From positions 186,001 through 250,000 of the forward strand of contig JAWKNZ010000004.1 of NCBI GenBank assembly GCA_041391425.1: a stretch of 64,000 nucleotides of DNA, read 5' to 3'. A program made the position numbers and the translations under genes. Positions 37,377 to 49,049 of this stretch are shown piece by piece. The notes under the pieces were generated by a model. It had not been told where the DNA came from. It saw only the letters and a program-made list of their open reading frames with translations, and did no database searches. How positions within the stretch are numbered: position 1 is the stretch's first letter; every line of letters starts with the position of its first letter. Source of the DNA: JAWKNZ01 sp041391425. GTDB lineage: Bacteria; Bdellovibrionota_B; Oligoflexia; Oligoflexales; JAWKNZ01.

Positions 37377-38390
37377 CTATGGCCCGGCTGTAATAGACTC
37401 AAAGCGGGCTGAAGTCTTTTCCTCATTACGATCTGTAGCGAGAGGCGGTTCATAAGAAAGAGATGAAATTTCAGTCCTAAGCTCTGGTGTCATTACAATA
37501 TCTAAGGCACCAATACACTCTTGCAACTGTTGGCAATTTCTAGCTCCGACTAATGGTGCCGTAACGGCAGGGTGGCTCGCAACCCAAGCAATAGCAAGTT
37601 GAACTGGACTAAACCCCAGATTTTTCGCCAGTGCAACGAATTTTTCAGCGGATGCAATTGCTGTATCTGTCATATAGCGGGTCTTATACATTTCCGTAGC
37701 ATTTAGACGCGATGAGTCCTGTGCCTTATCAGAACCACTCGCAAAATACTTTCCACTTAACAAGCCTCCTGCAAGTGGATTATAAGGAAAAACAGCGACA
37801 CCCTCTTCCTGAGCAGCTGGTAAAATTTCCACTTCAGCTTGCCTCTTGACTAAATTATACATGGGCTGGATCGCACAAATCGGCATCCATTTGTTGCGTT
37901 CAGCAATTCCTAAGGCTTTCAGTATTTGCCATGCAGCGTAGTTGCTCACTGCTGGATATAAAATTTTTCCAGCTTGCACCAAGTATTCGACCCCACGCAA
38001 CGCTTCTTCTAAAGGCATGTTGTCATCAAAGCGGTGTAGATAAAAAATATCGAGATGGTCTGTCTGCAGTCTACGTAAACTACTTTCCACTGATTGGATC
38101 AAATGATAACGAGACATCCCTTTTCCATTCGGGTCTTTACTCACAGGAAAATAAGCTTTAGAGCTAATCACCACCTGCTCACGGCAGCCTTTAATCAACT
38201 CACCAAGGATTTTTTCAGATGCTCCCTTCGCATAAACATCAGCAGTATCAAAAAAATTAATTCCGCATTCTTTTGCTAAATCGAACATTTTTTTAGCTTC
38301 AGAAGCGTCAGCCTCAGCTCCAAAAGTCATAGTCCCGAGGCACAATGAAGACACTTGGAGTCCGGTTTTTGGTATATAATGGTATTGCAT
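37377..38390 (-). CDS. Aldo/keto reductase
   Basis: A 337-residue TIM-barrel oxidoreductase with the full catalytic tetrad Asp48, Tyr53, Lys78 and His119 (motifs FFDTADVY, ISSKAY and IFYLHR). The C-terminal NADPH-binding part shows GLSPVQLAIAWVASHPAVTA and PLVGARN. The subgroup looks like the YghZ/Tas type. It probably reduces aldehydes in the cytoplasm; the substrate is unknown. It converges with pheT, 6 bp apart, and lies just downstream of the opp operon on the same strand. Confidence 0.9.
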   Translation of the reverse strand: MQYHYIPKTGLQVSSLCLGTMTFGAEADASEAKKMFDLAKECGINFFDTADVYAKGASEKILGELIKGCREQVVISSKAYFPVSKDPNGKGMSRYHLIQSVESSLRRLQTDHLDIFYLHRFDDNMPLEEALRGVEYLVQAGKILYPAVSNYAAWQILKALGIAERNKWMPICAIQPMYNLVKRQAEVEILPAAQEEGVAVFPYNPLAGGLLSGKYFASGSDKAQDSSRLNATEMYKTRYMTDTAIASAEKFVALAKNLGFSPVQLAIAWVASHPAVTAPLVGARNCQQLQECIGALDIVMTPELRTEISSLSYEPPLATDRNEEKTSARFESITAGP

Positions 38391-38417
38391 AAGCTCCTGC
38401 TCACTTCAAAATTCTAA

Positions 38418-39338
38418 TTACAATAACTTCGGATCCAAAGCATCGCGTAAGGCATCACCAGCAATATTCAATGCATAAACCAAAAAAAACATAGCTAAAA
38501 CCACTGCTGCTAGTGGCCACCAAATGCCATTAACCAGCTCGCCTGGAGCAGCCGAAATCATCGTCCCCCAACTGGCACCATTTTGGATGCCTACACCAAT
38601 ATAAGTTAAGATAACCTCCGACTTGATAGCACCCAACACCATAAGAGATGCTGTGATAATGGCTAAATGGATCACATTTGGCAAAATATGGCGGAAAAGA
38701 ATAACCATATCATTTGCACCTACAAGACGTGCCGCAAGCACATACTCTCTATTTTTATGCTTCATCACCTCGCCACGAATCATCCGGCATAGACCAACCC
38801 AGTTAAAAACACCGATAGCCACACAAACGGCCATCAAACCTTTACCAAGAGCAAAGGAAACAGCCACAATCAGCAAAATATAAGGAACCGAAACCACCAC
38901 TGAATATAGCCAGACAATAAAGGCATCCACACGACCGCCATAAAACCCAGCCAAGCATCCAAGCAATACACCTATCGGTACTGCAATTGCGGTAACAAGC
39001 ATACCCATGGTCACCGCAGTCTGAGCACCGGCTAATACCTTATACAAAACAGAACGTCCAAACAGATCGGTTCCAAAAACCTTAGCAAATTCAAAAGCCG
39101 GAGACTCATGTGGCACTCCGATCCTTTCTTGAAAGTCCGGCAAAAAGCCTAAATAGCCGACAATAGCAATCAGCAAATAGAAAAAAATGATTAAAAAACA
39201 TACAACAGCAGATTTACGAGCTAAAAGGTGGCGTAATGCGCGTTTACTCAGGGACTCACCGTAATCACGATTTGCTATACCTTCTTCAGTAATAGCCTCT
39301 AGCTTTTGTTCTTGTGTTTCTCCAATACTTGAAGTCAT
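38418..39338 (-). CDS. oppC: Peptide ABC transporter permease, OppC/DppC type
   Basis: The 306-residue protein has an N-terminal cytoplasmic tail, a first TM at about residues 45-68, and the five-TM BPD_transp_1 core. The EAA loop reads EYVLAARLVGANDMVILFRH, with the ILPNV sequence after it. It ends with GDALRDALDPKL, the typical OppC/DppC terminus. It forms the inner-membrane channel together with OppB. It is the last gene of the operon, 16 bp after oppB. Confidence 0.92.
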   Translation of the reverse strand: MTSSIGETQEQKLEAITEEGIANRDYGESLSKRALRHLLARKSAVVCFLIIFFYLLIAIVGYLGFLPDFQERIGVPHESPAFEFAKVFGTDLFGRSVLYKVLAGAQTAVTMGMLVTAIAVPIGVLLGCLAGFYGGRVDAFIVWLYSVVVSVPYILLIVAVSFALGKGLMAVCVAIGVFNWVGLCRMIRGEVMKHKNREYVLAARLVGANDMVILFRHILPNVIHLAIITASLMVLGAIKSEVILTYIGVGIQNGASWGTMISAAPGELVNGIWWPLAAVVLAMFFLVYALNIAGDALRDALDPKLL

Positions 39339-39354
39339 ACCTAAATCCCGTGAA

Positions 39355-40283
39355 TTAACTCAATTTTACTCTCGGATCAACGAGTGCATAAAGCAAGTCC
39401 GTCAATAAGTTAAAAAAAGAATAGAGGAGAGCCCCTAACATCGTCATAGCTTTTAAGATGGGAAAATCACCTTCGTTAATCGCCGTGATCATCGTATCGC
39501 CAATACCAGGGATACTGAAAAAACGCTCCATCAAAAACGCACCCATAATCAAAAAGGTATAGCCACCACCGTATTTGTCAGCACAGGAATCATAGCGTTT
39601 TTCAACACATGCACAAAGGACTCTATTTTCCGAAGCACCTTTGGCCCGAGCAGTGCGTACATAATCAGATTTTGTCTCGTCAAGAAATACAGTACGAAAA
39701 ATCGAATATCTCCACCCATCGAGACGATTATCATAATAATCCATGGAAGCGACAAATAGGAAATGGCTTTCAAGCCAGGTTCGTAACCCTGCACAGGAAA
39801 CCAATCAGCCTTAAAGGCTAGAAAATACTGAAAGGCAATAATATAAACTAAATAGGAAAAACTCATTAAAACAATAAAGATTGTCGTCGAAAACCTATCC
39901 AGAAAGCTTCCTCGCCTATAAGCAATAATCATAGCAATCGCTAAATTAATCAACGTTCCTACAAAAAAAGGCGGTGCAGTAAGGCTCAAAGAAACCAAAG
40001 CCCCTTGCTTAAAGATTTCTGTTATACTTTCCCCAGTCGAATAAGACTCTCCGTAATCAAACGTTACGATCTGAACAATAAAATTCCAGAATTGCTTATA
40101 CCACTGTTGGTCTAATCCCCACCTATGCCGCAATTCAGCGATAGCTTCTGGAGAAGCATGTTGCCCCAAAGCAAGAATTACTGGATCTTCTCCAAAAAAA
40201 GCAAAGAGGGCAAAAGTCAAAAAGGCGACCCCAAGCAAAATGGGGATCATATGCAAAATGCGCCTGATAAAGTAACTAACCAT
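39355..40283 (-). CDS. oppB: Peptide ABC transporter permease, OppB/DppB type (three frameshifts)
   Basis: The ATG at 40283 opens MVSYFIRRILHMIPILLGVA, the standard OppB start, preceded by AAAGGT. The frame changes at about 39695 (T-run in IRFFRTVFLDET), returns at about 39618 (FVHVLKNAMIPVLTNTV) and changes once more at about 39556 (PFLIMGAFLMERFFSIPG). Read through all three, the product is about 309 residues with a normal EAA loop (DYVRTARAKGASE) and a normal end (YALVDPRVKLS). It would be a working permease if the indels are errors; three in 140 bp is a high number. Confidence 0.8.
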
Positions 40284-40285
40284 TA

Positions 40286-42105
40286 TTAGCGACCTTTATT
40301 AGCCAAACGCTGCGTGTCTATATTAAGATACATATATGGGTCACTTAACATAATATTGCGTTTAAAATTACGCACCCATTTCTGCAACATACCAGCACGC
40401 AGTGTGCTATATTCAGGAATTATCGGCGCTTCTTCGCGCACAATTGCATTCATCTTTTTAAATCTAGCAAACCTCTCGGGACCATTTTCTTGAAAACGGT
40501 TTGTTCGTAAAGGGCATCAAATTCTTTATTAACAAAGGCGGCATTGTTCGAGTCAGATTTTCCATAGAGCAACTGATAAAAATTCTCTGCATCCGGATAA
40601 TCAGCAACCCAAGCCGCAGTAGCCATTTCAAAGTTATGGGCATCCACGACCTTCAAATACTTTGGAAACGTTAAATAATTCGGCTTCAAGATCACACCAA
40701 TTTTTGCAAATGCTGCCCTATAATATTCGAAAGAATCTTTCACGGCAGAAGAAGTTCCTGGCATAGTAAGGACAATAGGTTGCAAGCCTTTACCCTTAGG
40801 ATAGCCAGCTTTTTCCATAAGATTTATAGCCAAATCGATATCATAATTCATAACAGAATCAGAAATTTGGTTTTCACTTCCAGCAATGGAATGAGGAACA
40901 ATCCCACTTAGTCTAACACCACGGCCATTATTCAACATTTTAATATAATCATCCGGATCAAAGGCATGCACTAAAGCCTGACGTAAATACTTATTTTTTC
41001 CAATAACAGGATGCTTCATATTAAAGACCATATAAGAAGTATCCAAACCTGGTTCGGTATACATGGTATATTTACTAGCAAATTCAGGCTTTAAAATAAA
41101 TTTATTATCCGCACTCTTTTCTACCATCTTGGTAAAATTATCCTTATCCATGGCAACCCAATCTATTTCACCTTTTTCAAATTTAAGCATATTAGGTTGT
41201 GCTTCAGGGATGAAATCAATAACGACTTCATCTACAAGTGGCAATTTTTTACCAGCATCAGCCAAAAAGCCGGCTTCCAAATCACCCGAATCTCCTTCTG
41301 TAGGATAGCTCATGTGGTAGTTAGTATTTTTCTTTAATACCATAGTTTGCTTTTTGCGATATTCCTCTAATATAAAAGCTCCTGTTCCTACTGGATTGCT
41401 ACGAAATTTGTCACCATAATGAGTGACAGCCTCATGAGGGACAATCGACATGCTAGAAACTGCAAAAGAATAAAGCGCCAATGGGTTTTTACGGGTTAAA
41501 GTAACCGCAAACTTATATTTTCCTAACTTCTTTAAGCCGCTAACATTTTCCGTTAAATGATCGACTTTTCCTGCGCCAAGGTTTTTAGTTTTCTCATGGA
41601 ATGCATCTAATCCCTTAATCACTCCTTCCATCATAAACCAGCTATTAGTATTGATATTGATATCAGCAAAGCGTTTTATCGTATACAAGACATCGTCAGC
41701 CACCAACTCACGTCCCTTGCCATTTGGAAAGCATGCATTATCATGAAAGTTAATACCTTCTTTAAGCTCGAAAACATAAGTCAAAGGATCATTAGGATCC
41801 AATGCCGGCATATTCTTTAATAACACCGGGATCAATGTATAGGGGCGTTTTAAATAGTGATAATCTATAATGCGGTCATATATGGAGTTTATAAAACTCG
41901 CGGAAGCAGAATCCAACTGTGCTTGCGGATCTAGGGTTTTTGGATCAGAAATCCGAGAATATCGAAATATTTTATCTCCAGTATTAGCAGCTTCCGCTCC
42001 ATTTTTATCAGAAGCAATTTGCGAATCGGATGTACATTTGTTACATGCAGAAAGGCCCAACAGCATTACCACACTAAACAATAATTGCGCTCTTAATGTC
42101 TTCAA
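40286..42105 (-). CDS. oppA: Peptide ABC transporter substrate-binding lipoprotein, OppA-like (one frameshift)
   Basis: A lipoprotein signal ends at GLSAC (Cys21), and AAGGAG precedes the ATG. The body is an SBP_bac_5 fold: DPKTLDPQAQLDSASA near the start, LTYVFELKEGINFHD, and DPDDYIKMLNNGRG. The first frame ends at 40450 with an aberrant tail (VPRGLLDLKR). One base shift at about 40481 restores PERFARFKKMNAIVREEAPI and a proper end at 40286. The rejoined length is about 606 residues. It captures oligopeptides in the periplasm for the OppBC channel. Peptide specificity (Opp or Dpp) cannot be settled from sequence alone. Confidence 0.88.
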
Positions 42106-42139
42106 TGTTTTCTCCTTTTGAAGTTAACCATAGCTAGCC

Positions 42140-43108
42140 CTAATCATTCAAAAAGCAAGCTGACTGATGGCTGTTACTACCAGCCACACTCTTCATTTCT
42201 GGAATCTTATTTTTACACACCTCCATTGCAAATTTACAACGGGTATGGAACACACAGCCTGATGGTGGATTCGCCGGCGAAGGGACATCCCCTCCTAAAG
42301 CTTCACTATGCCCTCTTTTAGCTGGATCAGGCACCAATATCGAAGCCAACAGCGCTTTTGTATAGGGATGCTTTGTCTTATTAAAAATATCATCGACACT
42401 ACCAAATTCGACAATTTTCCCCAAATACATGATCGCAATTTTATCAGAAATATATTTTACCACCGCAAGGTCATGGGTGATAAAAATATAAGTAAGTCCT
42501 AGCTTTTTTTGCAATTCAACTAGCAAATTTAAAATCTGCGATTGAATAGAGACATCTAGAGCAGAAACAGGCTCGTCGGCAATAATCAGTTTAGGATTTA
42601 AAATCAAAGAACGAGCAATACCTATCCTCTGCCTTTGCCCACCAGAAAACTCGTGTGGATAACGGTTTAACGCGTCTGGACGTAAACCAACTAGCTTGAT
42701 AATCTTATCTATTTTTTCTTGTCTTTCTTGCTGATCGCCAATCTTGTTCAATTTTAGCGGTTCTTCAATGATAGCCCGCACTGACATGCGTGGGTTAAGG
42801 GAAGCAAAAGGGTCTTGAAAAATCATCTGAAAATCTTTACGGATTTCCTTTAAAGCACTTTTAGATGCTTTAACTAAGTCTTTACCATCAAACTGAATAT
42901 CTCCAGCGCTAGGCTCATAGAGTCGAACCAATGTTCGTCCTAATGTGGTTTTACCACAACCAGACTCTCCAACGATGCCCAATGTTTCACCTTTATTCAA
43001 GCTAAAAGAAACACCACTCACCGCCTTGACTGAAGAAACCGTACGTTGGAAAACCCCGCCTTTAATAGGAAAACTCTTATCCAAATTTTTAACTTCAAGA
43101 AATGCCAT
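42140..43108 (-). CDS. oppF: Peptide ABC transporter ATPase, OppF/DppF type
   Basis: The start is the ATG at 43108, directly after the oppD stop (TAG TTG ATG). The 322-residue ATPase has Walker A GESGCGKTT, Q-loop MIFQDPFASLNPRM, signature SGGQRQRIGIARSL and Walker B LIIADEPVSALDVS, followed by an H-loop. The C-terminal oligopeptide domain holds Cys residues (CVFHTRCKFAMEVC) that in this family can bind an iron-sulfur cluster. It pairs with the upstream OppD ATPase. Confidence 0.94.
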   Translation of the reverse strand: MAFLEVKNLDKSFPIKGGVFQRTVSSVKAVSGVSFSLNKGETLGIVGESGCGKTTLGRTLVRLYEPSAGDIQFDGKDLVKASKSALKEIRKDFQMIFQDPFASLNPRMSVRAIIEEPLKLNKIGDQQERQEKIDKIIKLVGLRPDALNRYPHEFSGGQRQRIGIARSLILNPKLIIADEPVSALDVSIQSQILNLLVELQKKLGLTYIFITHDLAVVKYISDKIAIMYLGKIVEFGSVDDIFNKTKHPYTKALLASILVPDPAKRGHSEALGGDVPSPANPPSGCVFHTRCKFAMEVCKNKIPEMKSVAGSNSHQSACFLND

Positions 43109-43111
43109 CAA

Positions 43112-44116
43112 CTACTTACCTTCTTGCATTCTAAAACACGCAGCTCTATGTGAACCAGATATTGGCTTCAGCTCCGGGACAGCCTTCTGACACAAAGGTA
43201 TTGCAATATCACAACGGTTGTTAAAGCGGCATCCCTTTGGTTGGTTAAAAATACTCGGCACCAAGCCCTTAATAGTACTTAATTTCGTACCTTTATCATC
43301 TGTAATTTTTGGAATCGAGTTCAGTAAGCCACGGGTATAGGGATGGGTAGGATTCTGAAAAACGTCAAACACGCTACCTGACTCTATCACTTTGCCAGCA
43401 TACATAACCGTCACATCGTCTGCCATTTCTGCAACAACACCTAGATCGTGGGTTATGAGAATAATCGCAGTCCCCATATCTTGCTGCAGCTCTTTCATTA
43501 GATTTAAGATTTGCAGTTGGATGGTCACATCCAGCGCTGTTGTTGGCTCATCGGCAATTAAAAGTTTGGGATCACATGAAAGGGCAATTGCCACTAATAT
43601 CCTCTGCCTCATGCCCCCCGATAATTGAAAAGGGTACTCGTCATATCTTTTTTCTGGATCAGGAATACGTACCTTTTTTATCATTTGGATCGCGGCTTCC
43701 TTGGCTTCTTTTCTACCGAGCTTTTGGTGGATTCTAAAAACCTCAGAAATCTGTTGGCCAACCGTATAAACTGGATTCAACGCGGTCATTGGTTCCTGAA
43801 AAACCATTGCGATATCGTTTCCTCTTAGCCGCTCTAGCTCTGCCTCCGTGAAATCCAAAACATTTTTGCCTTGAAAAAGGATAGATCCTTGCACCACCCT
43901 TCCTAGATCAGGTAGCAGCCCCATCGTGGCTAAAGCCGTAACACTCTTCCCACAGCCTGACTCTCCAACAATAGCATGCGTACTCCCAGAACGTACTTGA
44001 AAAGACACATCATCAACGGCATTAAAGCGGCCTTTCTCAGTGTCAAAAGCAATTGACACATTCCGCACATTTAGTAACGGACTACCTGAAGATTGATTTG
44101 AGTTAAAATCGCGCAC
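43112..44116 (-). CDS. oppD: Peptide ABC transporter ATPase, OppD/DppD type
   Basis: A GTG at 44116 with AAGGAG upstream starts this 334-residue protein, the first gene of the operon. Motifs: Walker A GESGCGKSV, Q-loop MVFQEPMTALNPVY, signature LSGGMRQRILVAIAL and Walker B LLIADEPTTALDVT. The C-terminal domain has CRFNNRCDIAIPLC, as in OppF. It hydrolyses ATP with OppF to drive peptide import. Confidence 0.94.
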   Translation of the reverse strand: MRDFNSNQSSGSPLLNVRNVSIAFDTEKGRFNAVDDVSFQVRSGSTHAIVGESGCGKSVTALATMGLLPDLGRVVQGSILFQGKNVLDFTEAELERLRGNDIAMVFQEPMTALNPVYTVGQQISEVFRIHQKLGRKEAKEAAIQMIKKVRIPDPEKRYDEYPFQLSGGMRQRILVAIALSCDPKLLIADEPTTALDVTIQLQILNLMKELQQDMGTAIILITHDLGVVAEMADDVTVMYAGKVIESGSVFDVFQNPTHPYTRGLLNSIPKITDDKGTKLSTIKGLVPSIFNQPKGCRFNNRCDIAIPLCQKAVPELKPISGSHRAACFRMQEGK

Positions 44117-44742
44117 ACCGCTCCTTCAAAAATGCCTTGAACGACACTGCAAACAGGGATGTAAAATCCACCAAATGACTCCTATCTATCTCTCGCAGCA
44201 AAAACACTGCCTAACAAAACCATTTCCACACTGCTTTAGAAAAAAAATTCTTCATTCTGACAAGATAGCTCCGGTACTTTCTTCTTTTTGCCTTGATACC
44301 CTGTACGTCAGACAGCTGCTAACAAATAATATAGGAAAAAAGAAACTTGCAAATATGACTGTGAGCTTTGCAGCTTATTCACAAAATCCCACAAAAACCG
44401 ATGTCTCTATAATAGCTTATACATACATTCTGTCAAGACAGGCATTTTGACTCGAAAACACTATAGTATGACTCAACTTGCGAATAATGTACAAAATTTT
44501 CCTGTCTCCAGCGCAGGCATCCACCGATTAATGAGTGAAAAATAGGTTTGATGATAAAATGATCAGAGAAAAGATTTTAATTTGAATCATGGCTGAGTCC
44601 ATGATAATTTATGTATTGACGTTTTTTATATTTAAAAAAGTAAAAAGCTAACATTCCCTTATTATGTATCTTCTACCATTATAGGCATGATCAACGAAAA
44701 GTCTAAATTTTCAATCATTTCAAAAATGATACTAATAACTAT
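44117..44742. other. Divergent intergenic region before the opp operon
   Basis: About 625 bp. A 91-codon + frame at 44175 has no ribosome site and no protein character, so I leave it out. TTGACG at 44616 followed by A/T-rich sequence could be part of a promoter for the permease remnant at 44743. Nothing else is recognisable. Confidence 0.4.
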
Positions 44743-46683
44743 ATGGCAAACACAGACACTTCTAATTTAACTGCTGATTTGGCTAAAAACAGTACCGCAA
44801 CCGCAGACCATTGCCAGGCTTACGGGCGAATTACGAAAATTGAAGATTTATCTGATACAAATTTTCATAAAGACCGCCTTGCCAATAACCAAAAACACAA
44901 GCTTGGACAATTAGCTGCAACTGCCATTTGCGGTAATGACATCACCTCCAGCTGCCTTTATGTTTCTGCCCTTTGCGCTATCCAAGCAGGCCCCTATGCT
45001 CCCATTGCACTTGCAATCGTAGCAGCCGTACTCTACTTATTCAGAAAAATTTATGCCGAAGTTGGAAAGCGCCTTGCCGTTAAATGGAGGCGCCTATAAT
45101 ATCCTTCTAAACACTTCTACCAAAGCCAAAGCTTCTATCGCTGCTTGCTTAACTATTCTTTCTTATATTGCCACAGCGGTCATAAGTGCCAACGAAGCTA
45201 TGCACTATGCCCACAACCTTCTCGGATCGATACACGTATTTAATGCTACTATCGTTGTTTTAGCAGTATTCGCAGTCCTCAGCATCATTGGCATCACTGA
45301 ATCCGCTATTATAGCCGTCGTAATTTTCATCTTTCACATTTTCACCTTAACTGGACTTGCTATTTGCGCTGCACTGGTTGTGATATCAGACACCAGCATT
45401 CTTATGAATAACTGGCATTCACCCTTTCTCAACCTTGCAGGCAACGAAGTCGCGATCGGAAGAGCCATCTTTTTTGGCTTTGCTGCAGCAATGTTGGGTA
45501 TAAGTGGTTTCGAGAGCTCAGCTAACTTTATCGAAGAACAAAAAACGAGTCTTCGTAAAAACCCTGCGAAATATGTGGATTGCCGTCGCTATCTTTAACC
45601 CCCTTATAAAAGCGTTCTTTCCCTTGGCCTCATGCCTATAAACGAGATTTCCGTACACGCCAATGACCTTCTCGCCCGTATGGGGTATATTTCAGGAGAG
45701 CGGCTACAATCTGAAGATTTTGGAGTGTTTTTACAATATTGGGTATCGATAGATGCAGTCATGGTGCTTTCTGGTGCTGTCCTAACAGGCTACGTGGGTG
45801 CTGCGGGTTTGGTTCGTAGGATGAGCTTAGACCGCTGCCTCCCACAATTTTTGTTAATTAAAAATAAATTTCGCAAAACCAACCACTGGATCATTATCTC
45901 TTTCTTTATTTTATGCTGCTCAATTCTTTATATCTATCACGGCGAAGTTTCAGTTTTAGGTGGAGTCTATACCCTTTCCTTTTAGGAGTGATGGCATTGT
46001 TGCTATAGGTAACATGCTTCTCAAAATAAAGAAGAACGGTTACCTAGAGATGTTAGAGCCGGTTGGTTTGCTGTGGTTACTGGACTTTTTGCTGTCTTAT
46101 CTGGAATCACCGGCAACCTGCTACTTGCGCCAGAAAACGCAAAGGTATTTACAGTATACTTTCTCGTAACATTATTTGTAGTCGGCATTATGTTTGCGAG
46201 GGTACAAATTCTGAAAATAATTCTCTATGCATCCAGCGGCGTTGTAGAGTCGGTCACCAGCCTCAACTCACGGGTACGGCGTATCGTTGTAAAAAAAATC
46301 AACGAGATCAATAACCATTCTGTCATATTTTTCACTCGTGGTGACGATGCTTCGAACCTCAACAAAGCAGCTCTTTATGTTATGGAAAATGAACAAACAA
46401 AGCTACTAACTTTTGTGCATGTGTACTGAAAAAGAAAGTGACATACCTCCAAACTTGATTGAGGATCTGCGTACTATCGATAAACTTTATCCCGATCTGA
46501 AAATAGATTTCATTGCCATTAAGGGTAAATTTACCCCCGAATTGGTCGAATCCTTGTCCCAACGCCTAGGAGTTCCAAAAAATTATATGTTTATTGGTTG
46601 TCCTGGCAATAGGTTTTCCTATTAGAATTGCTGAATTAGGTGGAGTTAGACTTATTATAGAAAACAGCCTGGCGTGCAATTGA
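44743..46683 (+). pseudogene. Amino-acid permease of the APC superfamily, broken by many frameshifts
   Basis: Fragments in different frames line up as one protein of about 640 residues. It opens at 44743 and continues with AICGNDITSSCLYVSALCAI, GSALPLNGGAYN, the LGISGFESSANFIEEQK motif (TM6 area of APC permeases), GYVGAAGLVRRMSLDRCLPQ and further TM segments up to about 46250. A soluble tail follows (RIVVKKINEINNHSVIFFTR, then FIAIKGKFTPELVESLSQRL) and stops at 46681-46683. At least five shifts are needed. Intact, it would import amino acids or organic cations. It is either truly dead or sits in very poor sequence. Confidence 0.7.
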
Positions 46684-46716
46684 AGAGACTGGCTACTGAA
46701 GAAGCGAAAAACAGAA

Positions 46717-46953
46717 GTGATAAAAAATTTCGTTCCTCACGAAACCAGAAGCTCCAACGACAAAAATACTCGGATAAAGGATCGAGTAGTAAATCAAGGA
46801 TCATATTGGAAAAAGCCTAAGAAAAGCAAGGGCATTATAGTGTTGGCACCAGAACAAATGCCTATCAACAAAAAGGACGAAGAACCTCGTGAAAAAATCA
46901 ACCCTGAACTCCTAGCAAAAAATAAAGCTAAAGACAGAGCAAAGTCTAAATAG
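46717..46953 (+). CDS. Small basic ORF before the helicase remnant
   Basis: A 78-codon frame, mostly Lys, Glu, Asn and Arg (KKPKKSKGII, then LLAKNKAKDRAKSK), whose stop is directly followed by the ATG of the helicase remnant. An overlapping frame at 46684-46820 (LATEEAKNRSDKKFRSSRNQ) is equally basic, so this may be the shifted N-terminal tail of the helicase rather than a gene of its own. No family is recognised. Confidence 0.25.
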   Translation: MIKNFVPHETRSSNDKNTRIKDRVVNQGSYWKKPKKSKGIIVLAPEQMPINKKDEEPREKINPELLAKNKAKDRAKSK

Positions 46954-49049
46954 ATGGTTGCAAGCAAACAGGAATTAGCTGAAATTCCCTATATCCCGCC
47001 GAAAGACCCGACAGAAGAATTAGATCCATGGCAAGAAGGCGCTGACTCTCTGTCTTCGAGCCAAAAAATGTTGTCGTAGATGCGACCACAGCTGGTAAAA
47101 CCAGAGTCATCGAAGCATTCTTTTCGACAAATATAGATACACCAGGGTTTAGAGCGTGTTATACATGCCCGGTAAAATCACTTTCCAACGATAAGGTAAA
47201 AAGAATTTGAGCTCTTTGGTAAAGACAAAGTAGGTATCGCCACTGGCGACATAAAAGAAAACCTAGATGCACCTATCGTCGTAGCAACGCTAGAAACATA
47301 CCGTAATTCACTTCTGGGAATAGAACCTGACCTCGGACGAAAAATTGTAATTTTTGACGAATACCATTACTTAATGGATATAAGCCGTGGCAGTGCGTGG
47401 GAAGAAGCTATAATTTTAACGCCTCATACTTGCCAACTTTTACTCTTATCGGCATCTATAGCCAATGCAGTCGACTTTGTCAGCTGGCTACAAGAATTAT
47501 ACAAAAATCGCGATTGTATTTTTATAGAGTAGACCATAGGCCAGTTCCCTTGGCAGACTTAGTCTATTTTGCGGTGTGGTTGCTTCCAGAAGCAATTCCT
47601 ACTAAAAGCCTACAACATGGCAAATCACCTACCTCGGCCTTATCACACGAGTCTTTGATCCAGCGCCTAACTCCATTAGTCAACATGGGATTGACACCAA
47701 CAATTATATATATGGGTAGCGCTTATCATATAAGCTTCTTGCAGAAGAACTCAGTCGAAATCTTCCACCGCTAAACCTAGAACACAAGTCAGAAAATTGG
47801 TCAGAAGCTACGAAACGTTCATAGAAGCTACCGCTCTCTCTCATTCATAACCCCTCAACTCAGAAGAATGATACAAAGCTATGGAGTTGCCTATCACCAT
47901 TCAGGTTTGGCGCCAGCGCGCATAGCAATAGAGCATCTTTTAAAAGACGGCTTGTTGAGATTTTGCACACGGCGCGATGGGCCTTAGCCTAGGGATAAAT
48001 TTTTCTGTCCGCAGCTCTGTGTCGGAGTTTTCAAAGAAAGGCCGGAGAAGGAGGCATGACACCTTATAGCGATGCAGAGCGCCTGCAGGTGCTGAAGGGC
48101 AGGACGGCGTGGCAAGATGATTGGGATTTAGCCACCTCAGCCAAATATGCCCTCCTATTTGAAACTTTCAAAATCAGCAGAAAAACAGCGGCTCAAACTA
48201 CGCAACGACCTAAACATTTTGGGTCTTATTGGTAGGAATTATAATCTTTAAATAGAGCAATTTTACAAAAAAAGCTTTTTACACGTTTCCAACACTCAAA
48301 ATTAACCACAACCTCATCCGAAAAAGCATATATGCAAAAGCTTAGGGGTTGAAAAACTCCCCTGCACTTCAGCTACTCGGCAAGTTGTCAACTATTGGCA
48401 AAAAAATAAAACTAGCAATAATATTCCATACCCACACCGCCGAAAATGCCATCATATCTCACAAATGATAGCTAAGAGGTGAGCTTGCTGCTTACATTTT
48501 TTACACCTACACAAAATAAATGCCTTATCCGGTGAATACCCACTTACCCCATATGGGTAGAGATTGCCAGGTTTTTCCACATTCTGGAGGACTTTTAATC
48601 ATATATGATTGCAGAAAATCAAATTTAATGAGAACAATATAATGGCAACAGCCCAGCTTTTAGCCGCAGTATCAATGCCACGCTTTAAAACCCCACGGAT
48701 ATCAGGTCATACCCCGCTTTCCTACAACCCAAGAAAGTTGGAGAGAAAACTTGGAAGCATATTACCCTATAGATCTCTTTGAAACTTTACGATCCCCCAT
48801 TTGGCAGCCAAAACTTTCCGTTATTAGAGACAATCCAAGTGCAGGCTATATTATATATAAGATAGCTTACGTGGCCAGCAGTTGGCAAGAGCTATTAGCT
48901 GTGGTGGCCACTGAAACTTTTGGAGATGGCGATATAACTGCAATATTATACCGCGTCGCCTCGTATCTCACTCAATCGCACAGCTCCCAACCTCGCAACT
49001 AACCGACGTAGCTGAAACTTGCCGTACTCAGATCTACGTGAGCCTTTAA
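46954..49049 (+). pseudogene. Ski2-like DExH helicase, broken by many frameshifts
   Basis: Read across frames, helicase motifs occur in order: motif I VVVDATTAGKTRV (about 47070), motif Ia-type CPVKSLSNDK, motif II IFDEYHYLMD (about 47352), motif III LLLLSASIANA (about 47445), the YGVAYHHSGLAPARIAIE block (about 47880) and GLLRFCTGT..LSLGINF (about 47950). The far end, GDGDITAILYRVASYLTQ at about 48920, fits the C-terminal helical domain of Ski2/Mtr4-type helicases. The DEYH box replaces the usual DEVH. At least six indels are needed, so no full-length product can be made as the sequence stands. The family unwinds RNA or DNA with ATP. Confidence 0.65.

Noticed and set aside
44175..44450. 91-codon open frame upstream of the opp operon
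   Set aside because: No ribosome site and composition unlike a protein; it is more likely the leader and promoter region of flanking genes.
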